Below, piece after piece: positions 14,324 through 22,994 of a stretch of 36,665 nt of DNA (the first letter of the stretch is position 1; each line of letters begins with the position of its first letter). The stretch spans positions 1-36,665 of the forward strand of contig DIWE01000005.1 in assembly GCA_002423435.1 (NCBI GenBank). The letters are read 5' to 3'. The notes under the pieces were generated by a model. The model was not told the origin of the DNA. It saw only the letters and a list, made by a program, of their open reading frames with translations, and ran no database searches. Position numbers and translations under genes: made by a program. The stretch is from Clostridiales bacterium UBA6114. Its GTDB lineage: Bacteria > Bacillota > Clostridia > Oscillospirales > Butyricicoccaceae.

Positions 14324-15991
14324 ATGATTGTATCTGAAGCGATTGTAAAAATCCTGGAGAAGGAAAATGTTACCGCCGCATTCGGTATTCCCGGCGCAGG
14401 GATCAACGGCCTGTACAAATATCTGGCTAAAAGCGGACTGATCCGGCATTACGTCCATCGGCACGAGGAAGCCTGCGTACACGCCGCCGGCGGCTACTTC
14501 AGAGCCAGCGGGAAGTTGGCGGTTGCGCTTTGCACTTCCGGCCCCGGGGCGACAAACTTCGTCACCGGCATTTATTCCTGCAATATCGACAGCATCCCGG
14601 TCATCGCCATCACCGGGCAGGCAAATACCAGCCAGCTTGGCAAGGACGCATTCCAGTGTGTGGATATTGCAAGAATTTGCGAGCCGGTCGCCAAAAAGAC
14701 GTATTGCGTCACCGACCCCCGAAAGGTGGCGGAAACGTTCCGGGAGGCTTTCCGCATTGCGAAAGAAGGTAAGCCCGGCCCGGTATTGATCGACCTTCCC
14801 CTCGACGTGCAAAATGCAGACATCGAATTTGATCCGGATTCCTATGTCCCGGATTCTTTTGAAAACCCATCCCCCGACAAGGAGAAAATCAGAGAGGCCA
14901 TTGGGATGATAAAGGCCGCGAAACGGCCGCTGCTCTTAATGGGCGGAGGCGTATTGCTGGCCGACGCCGCGAAGGAATGTATCCGGTTGGCGGAAATGCT
15001 TCGTTTGCCCGTTATCACTACATACATGGCAAAGGGTGCGATTCCGGTTTCCCACCCGCTGAACGCGGGCCACTGCGGTATTCAGGTGGGCCAGCCGATC
15101 GGAAATAAGATCTTTTTGGAAGCCGACCTTGTTTTGGGGATCGGATGCCGGTTTACCGACCGTCACACCGGCGACGTCAGAGTCTATCGCGGTGAACGCA
15201 AATTCATTCATATTAATGTGGAGCCGCACGAAATAGGGAAAATATTTCCGGCGGATCTGGGCATCGTTGCGGATGCGAAAAAAGCCGTTGAAGCCCTGAT
15301 TGCCGAAGCCGAAAAAAATGATGCGGCTTCCCGGTGGGATATCGCGGATAAAATTCCCGATTTGCGCCGTGAGCTTTCGCGCAAAACGGACTATGCCTGC
15401 AAGCCGATCAACCCCCACCGCGTATTTGCCGAGTTAAACCGATACTTTGGCGACGCCGCCGTTTTTACCACCGGTTGCGGCATTACACAGATCTGGTCGG
15501 GGCAGCTTCAGGAGGTGGGAGCCCCCAGACATTATCTGCCCTCCGGCGGCGCGGGATGCCTGGGTTACGACATACCCGCCGCTTTTGGTGCGGCGGTTGC
15601 CACCGGCAGGCAGACCGTGGCGGTGATGGGGGACTTCGGATTTACGTTCCATGTTCAGGAGCTCGCGGTCTGCGCAAAAAATAAGATCCCGGTTATCGTC
15701 GTCATTGTCAACAACGCGTATCTGGGACTGATCCGTCAGAACCAGAAATATGCCTACGGGTATGAATATGGCGTGGAAATGGCCGAAAACCAGAGCATCA
15801 TCGACTACGTCAAGGTCGCGGAAGGATTTGCCTGCTACGGGGAGCGCGTTTTTGACCCGAGCGACATCTCCGCGGCGCTCAAACGCGCGCAGGAAAGCGG
15901 GAAGCCCGCCGTAATCGACATCATATGCGATCCCGCGGTGGACTGCTCGATGGGTACGGCGCTCGACAATGTGCGGGAATTTGTTTATTGA
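14324..15991 (+). CDS. Thiamine-diphosphate enzyme of the glyoxylate carboligase / acetolactate synthase family
   Basis: A 555-residue ThDP enzyme with the usual three domains. The N-terminal Pyr domain contains AAFGIPGAGINGLY and CTSGPGATNFVTGIYS. The central domain has GGGVLLADAA and the FTDRHTG and LGIVADAKKAV stretches. The C-terminal PP domain has GDFGFTF, then VNNAYLGLIRQNQ for Mg-ThDP. LGIVADAK, NNAYLGLIRQ and the C-terminal SMGTALDNVREF resemble glyoxylate carboligase (Gcl). E. coli Gcl has Val at the position where most ThDP enzymes have the catalytic Glu; here RHEEACVHAAGGY shows Glu at that place (E48). The substrate could therefore be glyoxylate or another 2-oxoacid. RBS AAGAGGTAG precedes ATG 14324. 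First gene of cluster 2. Confidence 0.88.
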   Translation: MIVSEAIVKILEKENVTAAFGIPGAGINGLYKYLAKSGLIRHYVHRHEEACVHAAGGYFRASGKLAVALCTSGPGATNFVTGIYSCNIDSIPVIAITGQANTSQLGKDAFQCVDIARICEPVAKKTYCVTDPRKVAETFREAFRIAKEGKPGPVLIDLPLDVQNADIEFDPDSYVPDSFENPSPDKEKIREAIGMIKAAKRPLLLMGGGVLLADAAKECIRLAEMLRLPVITTYMAKGAIPVSHPLNAGHCGIQVGQPIGNKIFLEADLVLGIGCRFTDRHTGDVRVYRGERKFIHINVEPHEIGKIFPADLGIVADAKKAVEALIAEAEKNDAASRWDIADKIPDLRRELSRKTDYACKPINPHRVFAELNRYFGDAAVFTTGCGITQIWSGQLQEVGAPRHYLPSGGAGCLGYDIPAAFGAAVATGRQTVAVMGDFGFTFHVQELAVCAKNKIPVIVVIVNNAYLGLIRQNQKYAYGYEYGVEMAENQSIIDYVKVAEGFACYGERVFDPSDISAALKRAQESGKPAVIDIICDPAVDCSMGTALDNVREFVY

Positions 15992-16234
15992 TCTTGATAT
16001 GAAGCCGGCTGCGGCATGAAGAAACAGACCGGCCGTTTGCCCCGGCGGCCAAAACCGGAAGGTACCTGTTCGTATTTGGGATGCTGAGTATGAAAGGGCG
16101 TGTTTTTACGTTGAATTCATCCTAGGAAATGGTTCAAATCCTAAAATAAGGAGGTATTATTAAGCTTTTTGGAGCTCCCGGGAGGTTGATCAGCGCGCTT
16201 TTTCAACTGAAAAATAAATAAGGAGGAGTAAGCA
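15992..16234 (+). other. Intergenic spacer with an orphan Shine-Dalgarno
   Basis: No gene was found in these 243 bases. TAAGGAGGT at about 16146-16154 is a near-perfect ribosome-binding site with no ATG, GTG or TTG at the right distance. The real SD of the next gene (AAGGAGGAG) is about 70 bases further on. It may mark a deletion scar or a leader peptide that has lost its start. Confidence 0.3.
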
Positions 16235-17626
16235 ATGGAAACCATGGTACATAAAGGCACTGCGCTGCCCATATCGGACGATGTCGATGTTTTGGTCTGC
16301 GGCGGCGGGCCCGCCGGCATAGCTGCCGCCGTATGCGCGGCAAGGACCGGCGCAAAAACGCTGCTGGTAGAGAGGGGCAGCTGTCTGGGAGGCACCGCAA
16401 CGCTCGGCATGATGGCTACGGTTACGCTGCCCTATCACAGATCCCATGGGTTCGTAAAAGAGTTTTACGAGAAAATATCCCACCCCTACCGGGAAAAATA
16501 CGCGATTATCCCCTTCAACATAGAAGAGTACAAGCTTGCGGCGCAGCAAATCACCCTGGAGTCCGGCGCGGATCTTTTATATTACACCTGGGTATCCGAT
16601 GTTGTGATGGAAAAAGACCAGATCGCCGGTGTCGTGGTGGAAAACAAATCCGGACGCTCGGTTATCCGGGCAAAGATGGTTGTCGACGCCACGGGCGACG
16701 GCGATATTGCCTATCATGCCGGAGTCGACTATGTAAAAGGCAGGGAAGACGATCACGCGATGCGCCCGGTGACGATTCTGGGGTTCTTCGCCAATGTAAA
16801 CCTGAAAAAGCTAAAGCAGTATGTGGTCGATCATCCGGGCGATCTCGCCCAGGATCCCAAACGAAACCTGATTGATCTGGACACGGGGCTTGTCCACACC
16901 GACGGGTTCTTTTCCATTCCGGAGAGGGCAAAAGAGCTGGGCTATATCAGGAAAGACGCGCCGATCAACTATCTGCGCTTTGCCTGCTATGAAACCGATG
17001 ACCTGGAGCATGCGTTCGTAACTGTAAACAGCGTCCGTGTATACGGGATAGACGGCACCGACGCGCGCGAACTGACCAAGGCGGAAATTGAAGGCAGGGT
17101 TCAGCTCACTGAAATTTATCAGGCCTGCAAAGCGCTGCTGCCCGGCTTTGAGTCGGCAAAGCTGGTCGCATCCGCGCCTTTTATCGGAGTCAGGGAAACC
17201 CGCAGAATCAAAGGCCAATATATCATGACCATTGAGGATATCGAAAACCGGAAAACCTACGACGATTCCGTGGCGCTGATCACGAATCATGATTACGGCA
17301 GATCCGATGTCCATATCCCCGACAAGGGCGTGGAAGGTTCGAAGGATGACCATTGGGCGCGGGGGCTCGTTTCGGGGTATATCGATTTTGAAGTTCCGCT
17401 TCGGTGTTTGCTCAGCGATCAGGCAAAGAATCTCGTCGTCGCCGGCCGTGCCGTCTCGGTTACGCATCAGGTGGATGTTTACACGAGGGGCATGCAGAAT
17501 GTCGGAATGGTCGGCCAGGCAGCGGGAACTTATGCCGCTCTTATGGCCAAAGGCGATTTTTCCATCGGAAAGCTGCAGGCGCAGCTTGAAAAAGACGGCC
17601 TTTGGACTAAGGTGAAAGACCAATAA
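16235..17626 (+). CDS. FAD-dependent oxidoreductase (FAD_oxidored type)
   Basis: A 463-residue cytoplasmic flavoprotein. The Rossmann FAD motif is near the N-terminus: VDVLVCGGGPAGIAAAVCAA (GxGxxG), then LLVERGSCLGGTAT. A second dinucleotide signature, VVDATGDGDIAYHAG, lies near residue 150, and the C-terminal FAD contact is VVAGRAVSVTHQ..MQNVGMVGQAAGTYAAL. The GVRETRRIKGQY segment is common to this family. The oxidised substrate is not known; neighbours suggest a hydroxy-acid or enoate of the cluster-2 pathway. The start follows AAGGAGGAGTAAGCA. A decayed copy of the last 23 codons lies just downstream at 17679. Confidence 0.9.
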   Translation: METMVHKGTALPISDDVDVLVCGGGPAGIAAAVCAARTGAKTLLVERGSCLGGTATLGMMATVTLPYHRSHGFVKEFYEKISHPYREKYAIIPFNIEEYKLAAQQITLESGADLLYYTWVSDVVMEKDQIAGVVVENKSGRSVIRAKMVVDATGDGDIAYHAGVDYVKGREDDHAMRPVTILGFFANVNLKKLKQYVVDHPGDLAQDPKRNLIDLDTGLVHTDGFFSIPERAKELGYIRKDAPINYLRFACYETDDLEHAFVTVNSVRVYGIDGTDARELTKAEIEGRVQLTEIYQACKALLPGFESAKLVASAPFIGVRETRRIKGQYIMTIEDIENRKTYDDSVALITNHDYGRSDVHIPDKGVEGSKDDHWARGLVSGYIDFEVPLRCLLSDQAKNLVVAGRAVSVTHQVDVYTRGMQNVGMVGQAAGTYAALMAKGDFSIGKLQAQLEKDGLWTKVKDQ

Positions 17627-17678
17627 AAATCCATTGGGAAGGTGACGGATTTTGCTGCTGCCGGCTGTTCGCCGGGGT

Positions 17679-17748
17679 GATTTCTCCATCGGAAAAACGG
17701 CAGGCACGGCTAGAAAAAGACGGTGCTTGGATCAAAGCAGGAGATCGG
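17679..17748 (+). pseudogene. Decayed duplicate of the 3' end of the FAD oxidoreductase gene
   Basis: Bases 17679-17748 align with the last 23 codons before the stop of the preceding gene: GATTTCTCCATCGGAAAA versus GATTTTTCCATCGGAAAG, then GCAGGC, then GAAAAAGACGG shared. A one-base insertion shifts the frame, and several substitutions are present. It looks like the stub of a tandem paralogue lost by deletion. No promoter or start is associated with it. Confidence 0.7.
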
Positions 17749-17783
17749 AAATCAAAAACAAATAAATATTAGGAGGTTTATGA

Positions 17784-18845
17784 ATGACCAGGAAAATTTC
17801 CCTTCTGACTGTAATAATAATGCTTTTTGTTATAGTGTTGGCAGGATGCGAAGGAAGTCCATCGTCCGCCACTCCTCCCACCTCAGCTTCCGCCCCGGCT
17901 TCAAGTGTTGCTTCCACCCCGGATTCCGGCGCCGCTCCGGCGGGCGGCGGAGAAAAAAGACTTTTAACGATCGGCACCGCCTCGCAGACCGGCACTTCAT
18001 ACGCGATCGGCGCCGCGATTGCCACGCTTCTCAACAACCATATGGACGATGTGCAGTTCAGCGCCCAGGCAACAGCCGGCGGAGTGCAGAACATCGAATT
18101 GTTGAGAAGCAACGAGCTTGACTTCGCGGTCGTCAGCAACGAAGCCGCGCTGCAATCGCTAAATGCGACCGGTACCTTTGCGGGCAAAGAGCCCGCCAAC
18201 TTCCTTAGAACCGTCACCTATATCGGCACATGGACGCAGCACATACTGACCAACGACCTCTCGATCGACAACATTGAGGATTTCAAGGGCAAGAAGTTCG
18301 CGGTCGGCGGCGCGGGCAGCGGCGTTGAGGAGACCTTCAGAGGGACCATGCGCGCGCTCGATATAAACTACGCCGAAGACAAATATTTTTCCCCGGAATA
18401 CATGGCCATCGGCAATGCCGGCGAGGCGCTTGCAAACGGCCAGATCGACGGCGCGTATGACAACCAGATCCTTCCCGCCGCCGCTGAGACAACCATTATG
18501 GCGTCCGGCAAGGCAAAGCTGATCTCTTATACCGAAGAGCAGATCGAAAAAATCCAGAAGGGCCAGCCATACGCGGTCCGAAGCAACATTCCGGCGAACA
18601 CCTATCCCAATCAGGATTATGAAGTCATATCGGTCGGCTTTAATAATCATCTGATGACGAGGGAATCCATTGACGAGGAGACCGTATACCGGGTATGCAA
18701 AACCATCTTTGAGAATATCGATGAGTTGCATGAGATATACAGCAACCTCTCGGCACTGACCGCCGAAACCGCCATGACCACTTATATGACACCTGCCCAT
18801 GACGGAGCGCTGCGGTATTACAAGGAAATCGGCGTGGCGAAATAA
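17784..18845 (+). CDS. TAXI-family TRAP transporter solute-binding lipoprotein
   Basis: A 353-residue extracytoplasmic receptor. The signal peptide ends in the lipobox VLAGC and is followed by a Ser/Ala/Pro-rich linker to about residue 55. The TAXI fold then begins LLTIGTASQTGTSYAIGAAIA, the family's ligand-loop signature (TGT-Y). AQATAGGVQNIELLRSNELDFAVVSNE and FAVGGAGSGVEET are further hallmarks. TAXI proteins deliver solutes to fused TRAP permeases, and such a permease is the next gene. Known ligands of the family include glutamate and other carboxylates, so a carboxylate is likely. Start ATG follows TAGGAGGTTTATGA. Confidence 0.95.
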   Translation: MTRKISLLTVIIMLFVIVLAGCEGSPSSATPPTSASAPASSVASTPDSGAAPAGGGEKRLLTIGTASQTGTSYAIGAAIATLLNNHMDDVQFSAQATAGGVQNIELLRSNELDFAVVSNEAALQSLNATGTFAGKEPANFLRTVTYIGTWTQHILTNDLSIDNIEDFKGKKFAVGGAGSGVEETFRGTMRALDINYAEDKYFSPEYMAIGNAGEALANGQIDGAYDNQILPAAAETTIMASGKAKLISYTEEQIEKIQKGQPYAVRSNIPANTYPNQDYEVISVGFNNHLMTRESIDEETVYRVCKTIFENIDELHEIYSNLSALTAETAMTTYMTPAHDGALRYYKEIGVAK

Positions 18846-18903
18846 GCTTCTGCGAAAGGTTTTAACCCCGTTGTGCAAGCGAGTATATCCTATAGCCGCA
18901 TTT

Positions 18904-18933
18904 AAGAGGGGACGATCGCCTCGTTCCCTTTTT
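18904..18933 (+). terminator. Intra-operon terminator/attenuator between TAXI and TRAP permease genes
   Basis: AGGGGACGA pairs with TCGTTCCCT around a 5-base loop, with A/T and G-T extensions at the base of the stem, and is followed by TTTTTCC. It lies 58 bases after the binding-protein stop. Partial termination here would give more binding protein than permease. Confidence 0.6.
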
Positions 18934-18970
18934 CCTCATTATTCTCAACAGAGAGGAGCCCGTAATAATA

Positions 18971-20842
18971 ATGGCAAGCAGGTGCAAAACAATTTGCGTG
19001 TCTGTCCTTGCAGTTTTATTTGCCGTCTTCCAGCTTTATACCTCCATGCTTCGCGGTCTTCCCGACATGCTGGTGCGCGTGGTCCATCTGGGGTTCGCCA
19101 TTGCTTTGGTTTTTATTCTGCGCCCTTTCAGCAAGAAGTATAAATACCTGCGGTTTGTTGATGTGCTTTTTGGAGGGGCAGGCGTTTTGTCGATTATCTA
19201 TCTGGCCGCCAATTTCCAGGATATTATCCGCCGCGGCCTGATGTCCAATCATACGGACGTTGTGTTTGGCGTCATACTCATTGTGGTTGTCCTCGAGGCC
19301 GCGAGGAGATGCACGGGTAACGCGGTGCCCATACTTGCCATCATCTTTTTAATCTTTGCGCGATATGGCAGTATCTTTCCGGGCGTATTCAAGCATGCGG
19401 ATTTCAAGATCTACCGTCTGGTCGAGCATCTGTACCTTTCAATGGAAGGCATATTCGGAGTTGCCATCGCGGTTTCGTCTTCATTCCTCTTCCTGTTTAT
19501 CCTGTTCGGCAGCTTTCTCAGCGAGACGAACGCCACCGATCTGTTCATGGATTTCGGTTTGGCGATCGCAGGCAAGCGCACCGGAGGCCAGGCAAAGGTC
19601 GCCATCGTCTCGAGCGCGCTTTTAGGAACGGTCTGCGGGAGCGCGCAGGGCAATGTCGCCACAACCGGCGCTTTTACCATTCCGCTGATGAAGAGGTCCG
19701 GCTACGCCCCCGAATTTGCCGGCGCGGTCGAGGCGGTCGCGTCCACCGGGGGACAGATCATGCCCCCCGTTATGGGTGCCGCTGCGTTTATCATGTCCGA
19801 GTATATCGGAGTATCCTATTTCAAGATCGCGGCCTGCGCGGTCATTCCCGCGCTGCTTTACTATACGGCCTGTTGGGTGCAGGTGCATTTCCACAGCGCG
19901 AGGATCGGGCTTAAGGGTATGGACGCATCGGAAATCCCCAAGCTGAGGCAGGTTCTTAAAACAAAGGGGCATATGTTTATCCCCCTGATCGGCTTAATCA
20001 TTCTGATTGCGATCGGCTACTCTCCGATGTATTCCGCGTTTTTCGCCACTGCGGCAACGATACTGGTCAGCTTCTTGCGCAAGGAAACCAGAATGACGCC
20101 CCGAAAGATTTTAGCGGCGGTCGTTGATGCGGCTAAAAGCGCGGCGCCAATCGCCATCACAACCGCTGTCGTCGGTATTGTGATCGGGGTCGTATCGCTT
20201 ACCGGTACGGCGCTGCTGGTGGGAAATCAGATTATTTCTCTTGCCAACAACAACCTCTTTCTTGTGCTGATTTTTACAATGATAGTATCGATCATCCTGG
20301 GCATGGGAATGCCGACGAGCGCGGTTTATATCGTTGCCGCAACCTTTGCGGCGCCTGTTATCGTCCGCCTGGGAGTGCCGGTAATCGCAGCGCACCTTTT
20401 TGTTTTCTATTTCGGAATCCTTTCTTCGGTGACGCCTCCCGTTGCGATGAGCTCCATTGTAGCGTCCGGAATCGCAGGCAGTTCGCCCAGCAAAACGGGC
20501 TGGCTTGCCGGAAGGCTTGCCATTGCGGGATTTATTGTCCCGTATATGTTCGTGCTCGCACCGGGTCTGGTAATGCTTGGGGATAGTATCTGGGGAATCA
20601 TAATGCCTTGTATTTCGGCTTTTGTCGGCGTTTTCTGCCTGGGCGCGGCAATTGAGAACTATATGTTTACCCCGTTTACGGTATTGGAGAGGACGGCGAT
20701 GTTTTTATCCAGCATCCTCCTCATTTTCCCGGAAACGATATCGGATATCGTCGGCATACTGGTTGCGGCATTCTTCATATACAAAAATTATAAAAGGAAG
20801 ACAAGCGTGACGAAAACGAGCGCCGATATCAGCTTGGGCTGA
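18971..20842 (+). CDS. TRAP transporter permease, fused 4TM-12TM (DctQ-DctM type)
   Basis: A 623-residue membrane protein. The N-terminal portion to about residue 130 has the four spans of the small DctQ-like subunit. The rest is the large DctM-like unit, with GSAQGNVATTGAFTIPLMKRSGYAPEFAGAVEAVASTGGQIMPPVMGA around residues 220-270 and GMGMPTSAVYIVAATFAAP near 455. This fused architecture is the one used with TAXI binding proteins, and one precedes it. It drives carboxylate uptake using a sodium or proton gradient. A GAGAGGAGCCCG ribosome-binding site lies before ATG 18971. Confidence 0.96.
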   Translation: MASRCKTICVSVLAVLFAVFQLYTSMLRGLPDMLVRVVHLGFAIALVFILRPFSKKYKYLRFVDVLFGGAGVLSIIYLAANFQDIIRRGLMSNHTDVVFGVILIVVVLEAARRCTGNAVPILAIIFLIFARYGSIFPGVFKHADFKIYRLVEHLYLSMEGIFGVAIAVSSSFLFLFILFGSFLSETNATDLFMDFGLAIAGKRTGGQAKVAIVSSALLGTVCGSAQGNVATTGAFTIPLMKRSGYAPEFAGAVEAVASTGGQIMPPVMGAAAFIMSEYIGVSYFKIAACAVIPALLYYTACWVQVHFHSARIGLKGMDASEIPKLRQVLKTKGHMFIPLIGLIILIAIGYSPMYSAFFATAATILVSFLRKETRMTPRKILAAVVDAAKSAAPIAITTAVVGIVIGVVSLTGTALLVGNQIISLANNNLFLVLIFTMIVSIILGMGMPTSAVYIVAATFAAPVIVRLGVPVIAAHLFVFYFGILSSVTPPVAMSSIVASGIAGSSPSKTGWLAGRLAIAGFIVPYMFVLAPGLVMLGDSIWGIIMPCISAFVGVFCLGAAIENYMFTPFTVLERTAMFLSSILLIFPETISDIVGILVAAFFIYKNYKRKTSVTKTSADISLG

Positions 20843-20877
20843 CGACATGTCCGTCTGTCAAAAAAAGGAGGCAGAAA

Positions 20878-21612
20878 ATGACTTTTGAAGAAGAGCTGCT
20901 GCACCGGCGGCAGGTGATGCAGGAACTGGAGGGGTTTGATACTCCCACAATCACAAATGTTATTGCAACCTTCCCGAACGACACCGAAAACTGCCTTGGT
21001 CTTTATGACCCGTGGGAAGTCAACTGGTATTCCGATCACAGCCTCAAGTGCATGTATCCCGAACACGGCAGAAGAGTCGGGTATGTCGTGACGGCAGTTT
21101 ACAAAATGCCCGATCCGAGTTATAAGCGCCTTGCATTCGAAGATATACTGAAGGCTGCCGATGCGTCGCCAAAGCCTGTTATCCTTGCGATCATGCAGAA
21201 TTTTCCTGAGAAATTCAAGAAAAAAAACGGACAGCTGGGCGGCAATATGCTGACCGCGTACAAGCAGTTGGGCGTTGTGGGGGTTATGACCGACGGCCCT
21301 TCGAGGGATATTGACGAAATACGCCCTCTGGGCATCCAGTGCATGTTTACCGGGTTGTCGGCCGGCCATGGGGATTTTGCGGTGCAGGCGGTGAACGTTC
21401 CCGTAAACATCTGCGGGATGGACGTGGTGCCCGGTGAGATTGTACATATGGATGAAAACGGCGCGGTCAAATTTCCGGCTGCCTATCTCGATGAGATACT
21501 GATACGCGCAAAGCGTGTACAGGAAATCGACGACCGGAAGCAGGCGGCGATGCGAAAGACAAACGATCCCGCAAAGCTTGCAAAAATTATGAAGGGGATC
21601 ATTGAGGATTGA
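20878..21612 (+). CDS. RraA-family protein, divergent aldolase/decarboxylase-like
   Basis: A 244-residue protein with the RraA/HMG-aldolase fold. N-terminal FDTPTITNVIATFP corresponds to the family's start. An insertion at about 40-60 (LYDPWEVNWYSDHSLKCMYP) is absent from the cluster-1 aldolase. The core GGNMLTAYKQLGVVGVMTDGPSRDIDEI keeps the Arg-Asp pair at the metal-pyruvate site. NICGMDVVPGEIVHMDENGAVKFP is the C-terminal signature. It probably cleaves or decarboxylates a 2-oxoacid made in cluster 2. A regulatory RraA role is unlikely because the length and context are catabolic. RBS AAAAAAGGAGGCAGAAA; 35 bases after the TRAP permease. Confidence 0.8.
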   Translation: MTFEEELLHRRQVMQELEGFDTPTITNVIATFPNDTENCLGLYDPWEVNWYSDHSLKCMYPEHGRRVGYVVTAVYKMPDPSYKRLAFEDILKAADASPKPVILAIMQNFPEKFKKKNGQLGGNMLTAYKQLGVVGVMTDGPSRDIDEIRPLGIQCMFTGLSAGHGDFAVQAVNVPVNICGMDVVPGEIVHMDENGAVKFPAAYLDEILIRAKRVQEIDDRKQAAMRKTNDPAKLAKIMKGIIED

Positions 21613-21616
21613 GCGG

Positions 21617-21660
21617 ACAAACGGATAGGAGCGGGTTTATGTCCCCTCCTATCCGTTTGT
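21617..21660 (+). other. Long perfect intercistronic hairpin
   Basis: ACAAACGGATAGGAG (21617-21631) and CTCCTATCCGTTTGT (21646-21660) form 15 bp without mismatch; GGG/CCC pairing extends the stem inward past a bulged C. No T-run follows, so it is more likely an mRNA stabiliser, processing site or partial attenuator than a full terminator. Confidence 0.6.
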
Positions 21661-21699
21661 TGATCAGTCGCGGGAAAACAATGGACGAGGAGGATGGTC

Positions 21700-22959
21700 A
21701 TGCACGCGCTGGAAAAGATCCTTGCCGATCATGCGGGTGTCTCTTCCGTAAAAACCGGAGAAATCGTAAACTGCGAAATTGATGTCGCGGGAATCAACGA
21801 TCTTTATATTCAGGTTGTCTGTTCCTTTTTTGAGATCGGAGGTGAAAAAGTCGCAAACCCGGAACGCGTACTCGTGTTTATGGACCATTACGCGCCGGCT
21901 TCTTCAGTCAAGCAGGCCCAGATCCAGAGGGAATTCAGGGAATTCTGCCGCAGCAGGAAAATCCCCGGCCTGATGGAAGTCGGCGAAGGCGTTTGCCACC
22001 AGGTGCTCGCGGACAAAGGATATTCCAGGCCCGGCGCGCTGATGGTTGTAACCGATTCCCATACGGCCACCCACGGCGCCTTCGGCGCGTTCGGCACGGG
22101 GGTGGGGGCTACCGATCTCGCCTGTATCCTGAAAACGGGAAAGCTGTGGTTTAAGGTGCCGGAAATCGTGAAAATCAGTCTGACGGGCGAGCTGCCGGTC
22201 GGGGTTTATGCAAAAGACGTGATTTTGCATATCATCGGGGATCTCGGAGCGGACTATGCGATTTATCGCGGCGTAGAATTTACAGGTCCCGTAATTTCAA
22301 AGATGAGCATTTCGGAGCGGATGGTGATCTGTAATATGAGTACGGAAATGGGGGCGAAAGCGACTTATATTCAGCCGGACGAAAAGACGATGCGCTTCCT
22401 TGAAGAAAAAGGAATCAGGGATTTTAAGGTACAGACCACCGATCCCGGCTTCCGGTACCGGGATGAGCGGATTTACGACGTGACTTCGCTCAAGTCTAAA
22501 CTCGCGGTTCCGTTCAGCGTGGAAAACGTAAATGATATTGCGCAACATCTTGGCACAAAGGTGGATCAGGCTTTTCTGGGGTCGTGCACCGGCGGAAGAA
22601 TTGAGGACATCGCTGTTGCGGCGCGTATTCTGAAAGGGAAAAAAATCTGCCCTCAGACCAGAATGCTGGTGATACCGGCGTCAAAACAGGTTTTGCTTGA
22701 CGCAATCCGGCTCGGCTATATGGCCGCCCTTGTTGAAGCGGGCGCTGCGTTGGTCACTCCCGGCTGCGCCGCTTGTATTGGAACCCATGAGGGCCTGATT
22801 GCCGACGGGGAAGTCTGTGTCTCATCCTCCAACCGCAATTTCCGCGGGAGAATGGGACATGGCAAAGGCAGGATTTATCTTGCCTCGCCCGCCGTGGTTG
22901 CCGCGTCCGCATTGCGGGGCGAAATCACGGACCCCGCTCCATATCTGGCTTCGCAATAA
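21700..22959 (+). CDS. Aconitase-family hydro-lyase large subunit (LeuC/homoaconitase-like)
   Basis: A 419-residue Fe-S dehydratase subunit. ATG 21700 is preferred because it leaves six bases after GAGGAGG; the ATG at 21694 abuts that site. TDSHTATHGAFGAFGTGVGATD is the substrate-binding signature. The three [4Fe-4S] cysteines are in GSCTGG and PGCAACIG. SSSNRNFRGRMG near the end is also family-specific. The size matches the two-subunit bacterial/archaeal IPM isomerase and homoaconitase group. The cluster-2 setting, without leucine genes such as leuA or leuB, argues against leucine synthesis and for hydration or dehydration of a catabolic acid, for example a methylmalate or alkylcitrate-type compound (inference). 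The small subunit follows. Confidence 0.93.
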   Translation: MHALEKILADHAGVSSVKTGEIVNCEIDVAGINDLYIQVVCSFFEIGGEKVANPERVLVFMDHYAPASSVKQAQIQREFREFCRSRKIPGLMEVGEGVCHQVLADKGYSRPGALMVVTDSHTATHGAFGAFGTGVGATDLACILKTGKLWFKVPEIVKISLTGELPVGVYAKDVILHIIGDLGADYAIYRGVEFTGPVISKMSISERMVICNMSTEMGAKATYIQPDEKTMRFLEEKGIRDFKVQTTDPGFRYRDERIYDVTSLKSKLAVPFSVENVNDIAQHLGTKVDQAFLGSCTGGRIEDIAVAARILKGKKICPQTRMLVIPASKQVLLDAIRLGYMAALVEAGAALVTPGCAACIGTHEGLIADGEVCVSSSNRNFRGRMGHGKGRIYLASPAVVAASALRGEITDPAPYLASQ

Positions 22960-22994
22960 ATCGCCGCTGTCCTTTATAGATAGGAGATGTTTGT

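Noticed and set aside
16811..17707. A 298-residue minus-strand frame opposite the FAD oxidoreductase
   Set aside because: It mirrors the codons of a clear flavoprotein gene and shows no recognisable domain.
20878..21612. True RraA (RNase E inhibitor) function for the RraA-family proteins
   Set aside because: Both genes sit in carboxylate catabolic operons and retain the Arg-Asp aldolase site, so an enzymatic role is more likely.
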